A DNA stretch of 64,000 nt from Oscillatoriales cyanobacterium (GCA_004292955.1 RDXX01000046.1:1-64000); one strand, 5' to 3'; shown: positions 37,432 through 46,237, numbered from the stretch's first letter. Notes: generated from the sequence alone by a model not told the origin. Numbers and translations are program-made.

Positions 37432-37489
37432 TGAGGACTTTAGTCCTTTCTTGATGAATCAATTAGGACTCTTCGTCCTTACTACGAAC
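37424..37489. repeat. Palindromic repeat of the GTAGTGAGGACTTTAGTCCT family
   Basis: GTTCGTAGTGAGGACTTTAG starts at 37424. The mirrored AGGAC...GTCCTTACTACGAAC ends at 37489. Related arms lie at 51503-51530 and 51663-51693, and a fragment at 22669-22690. The repeat overlaps the end of the upstream gene. Confidence 0.8.
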
Positions 37490-37528
37490 CTAATTATGGG
37501 TAATTAACGGGAGATAGTAGAATTTTTA

Positions 37529-37873
37529 TTAAGCAACTAAAGCGGGAGTTGCTGTTGAGATAATTTGCTCGAAAGTGTCAAAAATTTCAAAGAGTTGGTC
37601 GAGTTGAGTAATTTCAAAAATTAGCCTGACTGTGGCTGAGAGGTTGCAGATGACGAGGCGACATCCCCGGTGGCGGGCGGCGTTGAGCCCGCCGACTAAA
37701 GCGCACAGCCCCGAACTGTCGATGAAATCGACGCTAGTCATGTCAATTACCCACAGATTGTGGCGATCGGGCAAAATTTCTGCTAGCTGTTGTTGCAGGA
37801 GACTACCGGCTTGGGAGTCGAGGCAGTTTTGAGGCTGAAGCACGATGTGTTGGTGGAAGTTGGGAAATTGCAT
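37529..37873 (-). CDS. STAS-domain anti-sigma-factor antagonist
   Basis: 114 residues forming one STAS domain (SpoIIAA/RsbV type). NLWVIDMTSVDFIDSSGLCALVGGLNAARHRGCRLVICNLSATVRLIFEITQLDQLFEIFD contains the phosphorylatable Ser in the DSSGL loop. Such proteins switch partners by phosphorylation/dephosphorylation in general stress or other signalling. No kinase or PP2C partner is adjacent. It is convergent with the pair to its left and divergent from dedA. Confidence 0.9.
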   Translation of the reverse strand: MQFPNFHQHIVLQPQNCLDSQAGSLLQQQLAEILPDRHNLWVIDMTSVDFIDSSGLCALVGGLNAARHRGCRLVICNLSATVRLIFEITQLDQLFEIFDTFEQIISTATPALVA

Positions 37874-38218
37874 AACTGTTACCCTAAGATTGTAAAATGC
37901 GACTAAGTAAATTGATTTGCTGCTTCTGTCAAAAGACAGAATAATTTCAGCTAAAGTTTCAAGAGGCGATCGGGCTGACTAAATAATCGGAGGCGATCGC
38001 ACTTGTGGTAGATTAAGTAAGATGACTGGCTTTCGATCGGAATGCAAGCGCAACAATTCCTGATTAATTGATTATCTCTGAAAGGTTAGTTTTTGCTTGA
38101 GCGGGCGATCGCAAGTGTAGTGTGTTTTTCATCACAGCGAAAGATTGCACTATTGGCCGAATCGAGCCAATATATAAAAGTATTGAGCTTTGCAAAAGTT
38201 TACGAAGGCAATATCGAA
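37874..38218. other. Intergenic region upstream of dedA-like gene
   Basis: Shared upstream region of the divergent STAS and DedA genes. It has three HIP1-like sites. No promoter could be assigned with certainty. An in-frame extension of the DedA frame back to 38093 lacks family similarity. Confidence 0.45.
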
Positions 38219-38842
38219 ATGTCTTTTGAGTTTTTATCGTTAGAGACTATTCAGCAATTGGCGCGAGATTACGGCTACTGGGCTGTATTTTTCGGGATTT
38301 TGCTAGAAAATCTGGGAGTCCCTCTTCCAGGCGAGACAATTACGATTGCTGGCGGATTTTTGGCTGGCAGCGGGGAACTGAATTACTGGTACGTGCTCGG
38401 AAGTGCGATCGCCGGTGCGACTGTGGGGGGAAATTTCGGTTATGCGATCGGCAGATACGGCGGCTGGCCCCTGCTGCTGAAGCTGGGAAAAATCTTCCGC
38501 TTTCGGGAAGAACAACTGTTTGACTTAAAAGAAAAGTTTAGCGAAAATGCAGCTAAAGCCGTATTTTTGGGCCGTTTCATCGCACTGCTGCGAATTTTTG
38601 CCAGCCCCCTAGCGGGAATTGCAGAAATGCCCTTTTTGCAATTTTCATTCTTCAATATTTTGGGTGCCGCAAGCTGGGCATCCGTAATGGTAAGTTTGTC
38701 ATACTTCTTAGGACAGGTTGTGTCTTTAGAGAAGTTAGTAGGTTGGGCTGCTCAATTTGCGGTAGTTGCTTTGCTATTAACAGTTGCTTGGATTGCAATT
38801 CCTATTTGGTTGGAGTCGCGGAATTTGGACAAGACTAAGTAG
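38219..38842 (+). CDS. DedA/SNARE-associated family membrane protein
   Basis: 207 residues from the ATG at 38219. DedA motifs: FFGILLENLGVPLPGETITIAGGFLAG, NFGYAIGRYGG and FLGRFIALLRIFASPLAGIAEMPF, plus four or more membrane segments. DedA proteins help maintain membrane lipid carriers (undecaprenyl phosphate or phospholipid scrambling) and envelope integrity. It is followed by hairpin repeats and no operon partner. Confidence 0.9.
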   Translation: MSFEFLSLETIQQLARDYGYWAVFFGILLENLGVPLPGETITIAGGFLAGSGELNYWYVLGSAIAGATVGGNFGYAIGRYGGWPLLLKLGKIFRFREEQLFDLKEKFSENAAKAVFLGRFIALLRIFASPLAGIAEMPFLQFSFFNILGAASWASVMVSLSYFLGQVVSLEKLVGWAAQFAVVALLLTVAWIAIPIWLESRNLDKTK

Positions 38843-38877
38843 GGTTGGAGACTCTTCTCAAAAAGACTCAATCTTCT

Positions 38878-38979
38878 TGTGGAACGGGCATCTTGCCCGT
38901 TCTTAAAATAGTGTAACATCTGAGGTTAAACTTATATTTTACACCAATGTCAGGAACAGGCTAGAAGCCCGTTCCACAA
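38878..38979. repeat. Inverted repeat with internal hairpin
   Basis: TTGTGGAACGGGC at 38878-38890 is mirrored by GCCCGTTCCACAA at 38967-38979. The left arm also folds by itself (AACGGGCATCTTGCCCGTT, 38883-38901), which could help end transcription of the DedA gene. Confidence 0.75.
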
Positions 38980-39039
38980 ACAATAAAACTTATTCTGAGG
39001 TAGACTTCGATATCTCTACATTTATAATAGATAGAAATC

Positions 39040-39774
39040 ATGGGATACACTACAATCTTTGAAGGCACATTTCATTTAAATCAGCGGTTATTGGATAGCG
39101 AAACTCTTTATTTATTAGAGTTTTCTCGGACGAGGCGAATGAAGCGAAATCCTGAAATTTTGCAAGATGTTCCCGATGCGGCGAGAACAGCCGTGGGTTT
39201 GCCTGTGGGCGAAGAAGGCTGCTATTTTGTCAATGAAAAGTGGGATGAAGAGTCGGAATTGTCGATCGTAAATTACAACCGCCCGCCGAAGACTCAGCCC
39301 GGATTGTGGTGTCAGTGGATTCCGACTGCTGACGGCGGGGGGATTCAGTGGAATGGCATGGAAAAGTTTTATGATTATGTGGAATGGTTGCAGTATCTGA
39401 TTGACAATTTTATCGAACCTTGGGGTTATGTTTTGAGAGGCGAGGTGAATTGGCAAGGGGAAAGGGAAGAGGATGTGGGTATGATTTGGGTTGAGAATAA
39501 TGTAATTGTTTCGCCGGAGGGTGCACAGGAATTGTTGAGGTATGCGGTGTCGCCGGTATCAGTGCCAAAGGTGGTTTGGGATTATTTGCAAGCGGTGGAA
39601 GCGACGGGGAAGCCTCTGACACATTGGTATGAATTAGTCGATCGGGCGGTGGAGTTGGGACACGGGGAAGCGGCGCTGTGGTTCAAGCCTAATATGGATA
39701 AGTATTTGGATGGTTGGGAGAGGGGTTTTGAGTTTGAGGGGAAGGTAATTAAAATGACAGATAGTGAGCTTTGA
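39040..39774 (+). CDS. Conserved hypothetical protein (YTT..F family, also known from phages)
   Basis: 244 residues. The N-terminal 165 are conserved in outline with a family of uncharacterised proteins of bacteria and phages: GYTTIFEGTFHLNQRL, RTRRMKRNPEIL, TAVGLPVGEEGCYFV, PPKTQPGLWCQWIPTADGG and WLQYLIDNFIEPWGYVLRGEV (family match from memory). The remaining 80 residues appear specific. No catalytic motif is seen. It lies upstream of two Uma2 genes in the same direction, with about 60 bases to the next start. Confidence 0.7.
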   Translation: MGYTTIFEGTFHLNQRLLDSETLYLLEFSRTRRMKRNPEILQDVPDAARTAVGLPVGEEGCYFVNEKWDEESELSIVNYNRPPKTQPGLWCQWIPTADGGGIQWNGMEKFYDYVEWLQYLIDNFIEPWGYVLRGEVNWQGEREEDVGMIWVENNVIVSPEGAQELLRYAVSPVSVPKVVWDYLQAVEATGKPLTHWYELVDRAVELGHGEAALWFKPNMDKYLDGWERGFEFEGKVIKMTDSEL

Positions 39775-39837
39775 GCGGTTGTTTTGATTGCGGATAATCC
39801 GGTTATAATTGTGAGTACGATCGCAGGAGGATGTAGT

Positions 39838-40455
39838 ATGACGGCATCAACAGAAATTCGCGAAGAAGTAATTGAGAGGAAGGCACAGCCTTATTACACT
39901 CCTGAAGAGTATTTAAAGCTGGAAGAGGCAGCCGAATTTAGAAGTGAATACCACGATGGTAAGATAATCCCTATGACAGGCGGAACACCGAATCACAATC
40001 AAATTGCCCTGAATTTTGGCGGGGCAATCAATTTTGCTACGATAGGAAAAGCCTACCGAGTAAATGTAAACGATTTGCGTTTATGGATACCATCGAAGCG
40101 GGTTTATACTTATCCTGATGTGATGGTGGTTGCGGGTAAGTTGGAGTTTCTTGAGGGTAGAAAAGATACGATTACTAATGCGGTGATGGTGGCTGAGGTT
40201 TTATCGAAATCGACAGCGAATTACGATCGTGGTGACAAATTTAAACTTTTTCGCACGATTCCCACTTTGAGGGAGTATATTTTGATCGATCAGTACGAGA
40301 TGCACGTCGAACAGTTTTCTAAGACGGATGACAATAAGTGGGTTTTGTCTGAGTATGATGGTGCTGATGCGGTTCTGGTGTTGAGTTCGGTGCAGTTTGA
40401 GATGTCTTTGGGCGAAATGTACGATCGCGTGGATTTTGAGTCGGAGTCTGATTAG
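39838..40455 (+). CDS. Uma2-family PD-(D/E)XK protein
   Basis: 205 residues from the ATG at 39838, preceded by an AGGAGG-like ribosome site. Typical Uma2 sequence: YYTPEEYLKLEEAAEFRSEYHDGKIIPMTGGTPNHN, YTYPDVMVVAGK (PD acidic strand), AVMVAEVLSKSTANYDRGDKF (E and the basic partner) and LREYILIDQYEMHVEQ. Nuclease-like residues look intact. Function unknown; often present in many copies in cyanobacteria. It is followed by another Uma2 gene after 74 bases. Confidence 0.9.
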   Translation: MTASTEIREEVIERKAQPYYTPEEYLKLEEAAEFRSEYHDGKIIPMTGGTPNHNQIALNFGGAINFATIGKAYRVNVNDLRLWIPSKRVYTYPDVMVVAGKLEFLEGRKDTITNAVMVAEVLSKSTANYDRGDKFKLFRTIPTLREYILIDQYEMHVEQFSKTDDNKWVLSEYDGADAVLVLSSVQFEMSLGEMYDRVDFESESD

Positions 40456-40529
40456 TAGCCATAAAAAACATGATTAAGTAAGATCGAATTAAGCGAGTAA
40501 ATTTAATCATAAAAATCGAGGAAAACGTA

Positions 40530-41102
40530 ATGATTGCCAGCAAAAATCATCCTGACGTTTCAGTTAAAGACTATTTAGAAGGTGAACTGGTAAGTCCCAT
40601 CAAGCATGAATACAGGAACGGACAAATCTATGCAATGGCCGGCGCAAGTAATCCCCATGTTTTGATTTGTCTAAATTTAGCAACTCTGCTGAGAAATCAT
40701 CTGCGCGGGACTGGTTGCCTGGTTTTTATGGCCGATACAAAAGTAAGATTTGAGACAATTAATACTTTTTATTATCCAGATGTAGCTGTATCTTGCGATG
40801 AACGAGATACTACTTCTGTTGCCGATTTTATCTGCTATCCTTCGCTAATTGTGGAAGTCCTATCTCCAACAACTGAGGCGTTTGACAGAGGAGATAAATT
40901 TGCGGATTATCGATCGCTCTCAACTATACAAGAATATGTATTAATCGGTCAACAACGGATGAATGTAGATTGCTACCGTCGCGATGTGGAAGGGCGTTGG
41001 GTTTTTTCTTCCTGCGGTGAGGGGGAATGTCTGGAGTTGGCTAGTATCAATTTTCAGTGTCCAATCTCTGCTTTGTATGAGGATGTTCCTGGATTGAGTT
41101 AA
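40530..41102 (+). CDS. Uma2-family PD-(D/E)XK protein
   Basis: 190 residues with the complete Uma2 frame: VKDYLEGELVSPIKHEYRNGQIYAMAGASNPHV, FYYPDVAVSCDERD, YPSLIVEVLSPTTEAFDRGDKFADYRSL and IQEYVLIGQQRMNVDCYRR. It belongs to the 'CDERD' subgroup, the same as the minus-strand gene at 43763-44389, whereas its left neighbour is of another subgroup; the two adjacent genes are therefore not simple tandem copies. Confidence 0.9.
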   Translation: MIASKNHPDVSVKDYLEGELVSPIKHEYRNGQIYAMAGASNPHVLICLNLATLLRNHLRGTGCLVFMADTKVRFETINTFYYPDVAVSCDERDTTSVADFICYPSLIVEVLSPTTEAFDRGDKFADYRSLSTIQEYVLIGQQRMNVDCYRRDVEGRWVFSSCGEGECLELASINFQCPISALYEDVPGLS

Positions 41103-41182
41103 GATGTCGTTGGGTGAAATGTTCGATCGCGTGGATTTTGAGTCTGAAGAGTGAAGTGATATAGTAGAATCCCGGAAGCATT

Positions 41183-41611
41183 ATGAAATCTGAAAAGTCG
41201 GCTATTACCTACAATATCGGTCAAAAATGGGCTGTGACACTTTGCTGCGAAGCAGAGGAAAAACTGGAATTGAGAGTTGCAAAAATCCTTGAATATTTAG
41301 ACAAAAATTATCTCTTAAAGCAATGGGAAATATTTGATATTGAAGCTACGGGCAGTTATGGCAATTGCTTGACTGCGCGGTGCAATAATCAGGAAATATT
41401 TCAGGTATCTACTTCTGATTTGTTGGAGGTAATGAGGGAAGAAGGTCAAGTTATTGAATTAGATGCTAGTTTGATCAAAGATGACGAGGAATTGTTTAAA
41501 ATACTGATTCGAGATGGGGTTTCAATTGATTTGCTTGGCAGCGGGGAGATGATGCCACTGACGGTTTTGGGCAAATATGTTTATGTTGACAAAGAACTGT
41601 TTATGTGGTAA
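41183..41611 (+). CDS. Hypothetical protein
   Basis: 142 residues, acidic, with mixed alpha/beta sequence (AVTLCCEAEEKLELRVAKILEYLDKNYLLKQWEIFDIEATG). No signal peptide, membrane span or recognised motif. The codon use resembles the neighbours. It lies downstream of the Uma2 pair and convergent to the next two genes. Function not recognised. Confidence 0.6.
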   Translation: MKSEKSAITYNIGQKWAVTLCCEAEEKLELRVAKILEYLDKNYLLKQWEIFDIEATGSYGNCLTARCNNQEIFQVSTSDLLEVMREEGQVIELDASLIKDDEELFKILIRDGVSIDLLGSGEMMPLTVLGKYVYVDKELFMW

Positions 41612-41665
41612 AGATAGTAAGTGTTCGCAACTCTCAGACGTGATTCTAAGAGTTGCAAACACTTA

Positions 41666-42079
41666 CTAAAACCCAAACGCTTTAGTAATCAATGGCAGTA
41701 GATTATTGCAGAATTCTAGTAGTTCTGTCGCTTTTGGTACACTTTTCATAATTCGTTCTAGCATCCTATTTGCCTGTTTGGCTTTAGTCTTCATTTCTGC
41801 ATCATTAGGATTTGTAGCAGCTTCAGCTAATTCCTTTACTTGTTTTAAAGCATCTTCTTTGTCATCTTCACTTAAATTTGGATCGGCTGAAATTGCTGCT
41901 TCGAGTTCAATCAGTAACTCTTTGATTCCGGGTTTATCAGGTTCAGAGGATGAAGGTAACTCGTTTATAGCGAATGAAACATCTCCTCCAACGTGACTTG
42001 ATGAAGTGCCTTGAATATTACCTCCTGTAACAGCACCTCCAACACTTCCTCCGATTTGAATACCTTGTTTATCTTCCAT
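41666..42079 (-). CDS. Small helical protein with N-terminal Gly/Ser-rich 'GSVGG' segment
   Basis: 137 residues. Residues about 6-35 (IQIGGSVGGAVTGGNI then QGTSSSHVGGDVSF) are a Gly/Ser/Val repeat. The rest is a soluble alpha-helical domain (LIELEAAISADPNLSEDDKEDALKQVKELAEAA...). A closely similar segment ends the neighbouring gene product (42124-42681). The two genes are 44 bases apart in the same direction (the DUF6232-like gene first), so they form a pair. Function unknown; proteins of this shape occur near conflict and signalling genes (from memory). Confidence 0.65.
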   Translation of the reverse strand: MEDKQGIQIGGSVGGAVTGGNIQGTSSSHVGGDVSFAINELPSSSEPDKPGIKELLIELEAAISADPNLSEDDKEDALKQVKELAEAATNPNDAEMKTKAKQANRMLERIMKSVPKATELLEFCNNLLPLITKAFGF

Positions 42080-42123
42080 TATTCCCTCCTAAGTTGATTG
42101 ATATTTGGATAATACTGTTATTT

Positions 42124-42681
42124 TTAGTCATTTCGCGAAACATTTCCTCCAACATTACTTGATGAACTGCCTCCTATATCACCTGCTGTGACAGAACCTC
42201 CCACACTTCCTTCTATTCGGATAGATCGATCGGTCGAATAGACTACATAACTACCTTCTGCATTACTTTCCATGAAGTTGTATAAGAAATCAACTACTTT
42301 TTTTAATCCTTTCATATCGGTTGTCACAAATATTGGCATAGGAGAACCGGAATTCAGATATAACTTAAGACCGTATTTTTCGGGCGAAAAAGTATTTACA
42401 ATTAACCAGATAATTGCTACTATCGCCATAATTATTCCTGCCGCTCTCATCTCAGCATTATTAAAATAAGTAGCTACAACAAGTCCAATGACAAACAATC
42501 CCAAAATCCATTGAAATGGAATTTTTGGGGTCTTAACTGGTGATATACCAAAACCTGTAATGTTGCGAAATTGATAGACATCAGAACCAAATTTAACTGT
42601 ATTTTTGGTAATATATATCTTGGTGTCATCCCAGATAGGTCGGTCATTATCTTGTGATGATATGTTATTTGCAGCCATCAT
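42124..42681 (-). CDS. DUF6232-like membrane protein ending in the same GSVGG segment
   Basis: 185 residues. The N-terminal part (DDTKIYITKNTVKFGSDVYQFRNITGFGI) and two adjacent membrane helices (FQWILGLFVIGLVVATYF and AAGIIMAIVAIIWLIVNTF) fit the uncharacterised DUF6232 type. After a soluble part (GLKKVVDFLYNFMESN), the C-terminal 30 residues read IRIEGSVGGSVTAGDIGGSS and SSNVGGNVS, which mirrors residues 6-35 of the partner protein. The segment would stay in the cytoplasm. A common binding role is inference. Confidence 0.65.
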   Translation of the reverse strand: MMAANNISSQDNDRPIWDDTKIYITKNTVKFGSDVYQFRNITGFGISPVKTPKIPFQWILGLFVIGLVVATYFNNAEMRAAGIIMAIVAIIWLIVNTFSPEKYGLKLYLNSGSPMPIFVTTDMKGLKKVVDFLYNFMESNAEGSYVVYSTDRSIRIEGSVGGSVTAGDIGGSSSSNVGGNVSRND

Positions 42682-42943
42682 TCCCCCCTTTTTTTAAAAC
42701 TGTGAACCCACCAGGTAATAAGAATTAATTCTATCCCTACATAAATGAAGTCCTTGGGACTGCTGATGAGTGCTATTGATATTGACATCCCTGTGTAGTT
42801 AGAAGTATAATAGCGACTTAATATGAGCTTCAACAGTGAGAAAAAGTAATAAAAAAGTAATAAAAAAGTAAGATTTGTTCCCTGTTGCGGTACAATCTAT
42901 ACTCAGCCTACCTTAACGCTCCGCTAGTAAGGGACTTTAACAT

Positions 42944-43723
42944 ATGACCGTTGACGAAGCCATAGCGATCGCAGAAACAGCCCTCAACTACGATCGCCTC
43001 AACAAAGTTCAAGAGCTAGTGTTTCGTCAATCCTGGGAAGGGCGGTCTTATAAAGAAATTGCAGCCAGTGCTGAATATGAATATGATTATATCAAAGATG
43101 CTGGTGCTAAACTATGGAAACTACTTTCAAAAGCACTAGAAGAAAAAGTCAAAAAAGATAATCTCAAGTCAGTATTGAAACGATATTTAAGACGAGGTAA
43201 AGTGAATCTACAGCGAAATCTGACCATCGAAGTTAATCTCACTGGTGCAAATCTCAGTGGAGCAAACTTAAGCGGTGCTAGATTATTCGCAAACTTAAAT
43301 GAAGCTGATTATGGTCAAGCTGATTTAGATAAAACTATAAACGCTGACAGTGAAACAGAATTATCTGACTCGGAAAACAAAATTAACTGGAACGATTTTT
43401 GCTTTCACTCCGACGCACAAGTGAAAATTGCCGAAACCCTCGATCGCACTTCCACTCTCTTCATCCCCAACTCCCAACTCCGACTCACAACACCGGAAGG
43501 GAGACAAAACCAAGAAGCTGACTTTCTTATATTCCACCAAAACAAGTTAGGAATGCTGAAAATTGACCGCGAATCATCGCATCAAAACACAGCAGAAGAT
43601 GAAATGTGCGGACTTTCGATAGATTCTGGCATCAGTCTTGTCAAACATTACGATGCTACCCGATGCAGCGAACAACCGGCTCTAGTTGTGCAGGAGTTTT
43701 TGGAAATATTGAGTCAGGCATAG
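42944..43723 (+). CDS. vMAP-type HTH protein with pentapeptide repeat and degenerate nuclease-like domain
   Basis: 259 residues. The N-terminal 85 (TVDEAIAIAETALNYDRLNKVQELVFRQSWEGRSYKEIAASAEYEYDYIKDAGAKLWKLLS) resemble the HTH of vWA-MoxR-associated (vMAP) proteins. A short pentapeptide-repeat part follows (ANLSGANLSGARLFANLNEADYG, about 100-125). The C-terminal 110 have PD-(D/E)XK-like blocks: NQEADFLIFHQNKLGMLKIDRESSH, SGISLVKHYDATRCSEQPALVVQEFLEIL. In related proteins the second block reads L-E-V-D; here the acid is replaced by Lys (LKID), so the nuclease may be inactive. No VWA or MoxR gene is adjacent. Confidence 0.65.
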   Translation: MTVDEAIAIAETALNYDRLNKVQELVFRQSWEGRSYKEIAASAEYEYDYIKDAGAKLWKLLSKALEEKVKKDNLKSVLKRYLRRGKVNLQRNLTIEVNLTGANLSGANLSGARLFANLNEADYGQADLDKTINADSETELSDSENKINWNDFCFHSDAQVKIAETLDRTSTLFIPNSQLRLTTPEGRQNQEADFLIFHQNKLGMLKIDRESSHQNTAEDEMCGLSIDSGISLVKHYDATRCSEQPALVVQEFLEILSQA

Positions 43724-43762
43724 CTATGATACCAAATCCTGCCATAATATCCATTCTACTCT

Positions 43763-44389
43763 TCAGTCCGCGCAGGCGGACTTCGTTTGTGTAGTCGCGA
43801 TTTCAATCGCCGACTGACTTTCGTTGGTAAAGATTACATCCTCATAGATAGAATCCATGCTAGTGCGAAAGTCAACACTAGCCAAGTGAATTTCGCTTCC
43901 TTGGGTGTAAGAATACAAAACCCACAACCCCTCAGCATTGCGGCGAAAACACTCAACCCGCTGCCGCTTTTGACTAATTAACACATACTCTTGAAGCGTT
44001 TCTAACTCTTGGTAATCAGCAAACTTATCTCCGCGATCGAATCCTTCTGTACCAGTTGACAAAACCTCGATAATTAAACAAGGATGTCTTTTAAAAGATT
44101 GAAATGCTTTGTCCCGTTCATCGCAACTTACCATCACGTCGGGATAGTAGTAAATATTCCTAGATTCAATCCTAGCTTTCATGTCTGACATATAAGCACG
44201 ACAGCCACTACCCCGAACATGATTTCTCAAAAGTGCAAATAAGTTGCCAGCAACTGTCACATGAGCATCACTTGCACCTGCCATTGCGTAGGTTTCGCCC
44301 TGAATATACTCATGTTTAACCTGGCTGAGTTCTTCTAATTTCAGATACTCTTCCGGTGAGATGTAATTTTGGCTTTGATTTGCAACCAT
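43763..44389 (-). CDS. Uma2-family PD-(D/E)XK protein
   Basis: 208 residues. YISPEEYLKLEELSQVKHEYIQGETYAMAGASDAHV, YYYPDVMVSCDERD, HPCLIIEVLSTGTEGFDRGDKFADYQEL and LQEYVLISQKRQRVECFRR. It is of the same subgroup as the gene at 40530-41102. The C-terminal about 20 residues (ESQSAIEIATTQTKSACAD) derive from a hairpin-like repeat (tagtcgcgatttcaatcgcc) and may be a recent addition. It is convergent with the vMAP-type gene. Confidence 0.88.
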   Translation of the reverse strand: MVANQSQNYISPEEYLKLEELSQVKHEYIQGETYAMAGASDAHVTVAGNLFALLRNHVRGSGCRAYMSDMKARIESRNIYYYPDVMVSCDERDKAFQSFKRHPCLIIEVLSTGTEGFDRGDKFADYQELETLQEYVLISQKRQRVECFRRNAEGLWVLYSYTQGSEIHLASVDFRTSMDSIYEDVIFTNESQSAIEIATTQTKSACAD

Positions 44390-44490
44390 TGGCTTTATAT
44401 TGAGTTTTTTATGATACTAGATTCAGACCACTTCTATTGTACCAAACCCACTAGGATTTTTAAATTATTTGATCCATATTTTAACAAATA

Positions 44491-44637
44491 AGGTGGGCAT
44501 TGCCCACCTTACTCTTAGTCCCACTCTGCTGGGACTTTGTTTGTCAGTCTTGCTGGATGCCGAGGCCAGAAACCGGGTTTCTTCCTAAATCTCTAGTTTA
44601 GAAAGCAAAGATTTTTGATAGAAACCCGGTTTCTTTG
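44491..44637. repeat. Hairpin AAGGTGGGCA and AGAAACCGGGTTTCT palindrome pair, copy 4
   Basis: 44491-44511 is a perfect palindrome (AAGGTGGGCATTGCCCACCTT split over 21 bases). 44568-44583 and 44621-44637 are the two arms of the AGAAACC family. Both lie between argG (stop 44659, minus strand) and the Uma2 gene, so they may contribute to ending argG transcription. Confidence 0.75.
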
Positions 44638-44658
44638 CACAAGTCCTGTTAACACATT

Positions 44659-45861
44659 CTAACCCCGATTCTTCTCCGACCAAATGCGGGTTGGCAATCC
44701 CCAAACGTAGACAAATCCTTCGGCTGCTTTGTGATCGAATTCATCCTCGGCGCCGTAGGTTGCTAAGTCGAAACTGTACAGCGAATTCTCTGATTTGCGG
44801 CCGACAATTGTGGCGTTTCCTTTGAACATTTTTAGGCGCACGGTTCCAGTTACTCGCTTTTGCGTGTCTAGAATAAATGCGTCTAAAGCTGTTTTTAAAG
44901 GGTTGTACCAAAGGCCGTTGTAAATCATTTGGCTGTAGGTTTCTTCGATGCCGCGCTTGTATCGCGTGACATCTGCTGTCAAAGTCAAACTTTCTAAGTC
45001 TCGGTGCGCGTGCATCAAAACTAAAATCGCGGGGGTTTCGTAAATCTCCCGCGATTTAATCCCGACTACACGGTTTTCAATCATGTCGATGCGGCCGACT
45101 CCGTGATTTCCAGCTATTTCGTTGAGTTGGGTAATTAGGGCGACTGGTGCTAATTCTTTGCCGTTTAAACTGACTGGTTTTCCGCAGTCGAAACCGATTT
45201 CGATGTATTCGGGTGTGTCGGGAGTTTGTTCGATCGCCTTTGTCATCAAAAACACCTCTTCCGGCGGTTCCGCCCAAGGATCTTCGAGGATGCCGGCTTC
45301 GATCGCCATTCCTAACAAATTGCGATCGATACTATAAGGTGAAGACTTCTTCACCGGCGACGGAATACCGCATCTTTCACCGTAGGCGATGGTTTCCTCG
45401 CGGCTCATTTTCCATTCCCGCGCTGGTGCTAAAATCTTAATCTTGGGATTCAGTGCGCCGATCGACACATCGAACCGTACTTGGTCATTTCCCTTACCAG
45501 TACAACCGTGGGCGATCGCATCCGCACCGTATTTTTCGGCAGCTTCTACCAACAATTTAGCAATCAGCGGGCGCGCTAGCGCCGTAGATAGCGGATACCG
45601 ATTTTCGTAAAGCGCGTTAGCTTGAATTGCTGGGAAGGCATAATCTTTGACAAATTCTTCCGTAGCATCAATCACCAAAGATTCCGAAGCACCAGATGCT
45701 AAAGCTTTCTTGCGGATGGGTTCTAATTCATCTCCCTGTCCCAAATCCGCCGCCAGAGTAATTACCTCTTCGACTCCCCACTCCTTCATCAGGTAAGGAA
45801 TGCAGACAGAAGTATCGACTCCGCCGGAATATGCTAGGACAACTTTTTTAGCGCGACTCAT
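44659..45861 (-). CDS. argG: Argininosuccinate synthase
   Basis: 400 residues. It joins citrulline and aspartate with ATP to give argininosuccinate, the penultimate step of arginine synthesis. The ATP motif [13 protein letters not shown] (7-19) is present, as are the other conserved blocks [28 protein letters not shown] and [20 protein letters not shown]. Length is usual. No other arg gene is adjacent. About 560 bases of upstream sequence separate it from a divergent glycosyltransferase gene. Confidence 0.97.
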   Translation of the reverse strand: MSRAKKVVLAYSGGVDTSVCIPYLMKEWGVEEVITLAADLGQGDELEPIRKKALASGASESLVIDATEEFVKDYAFPAIQANALYENRYPLSTALARPLIAKLLVEAAEKYGADAIAHGCTGKGNDQVRFDVSIGALNPKIKILAPAREWKMSREETIAYGERCGIPSPVKKSSPYSIDRNLLGMAIEAGILEDPWAEPPEEVFLMTKAIEQTPDTPEYIEIGFDCGKPVSLNGKELAPVALITQLNEIAGNHGVGRIDMIENRVVGIKSREIYETPAILVLMHAHRDLESLTLTADVTRYKRGIEETYSQMIYNGLWYNPLKTALDAFILDTQKRVTGTVRLKMFKGNATIVGRKSENSLYSFDLATYGAEDEFDHKAAEGFVYVWGLPTRIWSEKNRG

Positions 45862-46168
45862 GAAAATACTCGGTAAGTGGGAAACTCAGCGGCTTTAGCC
45901 CTGAGAGGGAAACGATACGAGCGGTTTTAACCGCCTACCCCTTTCGGGGCTAGACAAGTAGAGGAATGGTACTTGTCTAATCCCTGTATTGCCGGGAGCG
46001 CCTTGCCATTCCAGTAAAGTGAGCTTCGCCAATGTTTAAAGAGCTTTTTAGACTTGCAACACTGTTCCAGTGACCTTAGAACTGTTTAATTGCAAATGAC
46101 AGAGCAGGAAACTAGCTACGCATTTCCGGGTGTCGTGACTCAACAAACGTAGTCAGTTAAGACTTAGG
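45862..46168. other. argG upstream region with hairpins
   Basis: Left part of the 566-base divergent upstream region. It contains the small hairpins AGCGGTTTTAACCGCC and AGACAAGTA...TACTTGTCT, followed by AT-poor sequence without a gene. A regulatory leader for argG is possible but no known riboswitch pattern was recognised. Confidence 0.4.
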
Positions 46169-46237
46169 CTGGTCAGTACGGCTTGCAGGAATTGCTCTTA
46201 CAAGCCCAGTATCTTTTAGACCTGGGTTACTGACTGC
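46169..46237 (+). ncRNA. Possible structured RNA (three-way junction)
   Basis: GTCAGTA (46172-46178) pairs with TACTGAC (46228-46234). Inside this stem, GGCTTG (46180-46185) can pair with CAAGCC (46201-46206) and CCCAG (46205-46209) with CTGGG (46222-46226). The two inner stems share two bases, so they compete at the edge. This could be an RNA element or chance; no family is recognised. It lies 190 bases upstream of the glycosyltransferase gene. Confidence 0.25.
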
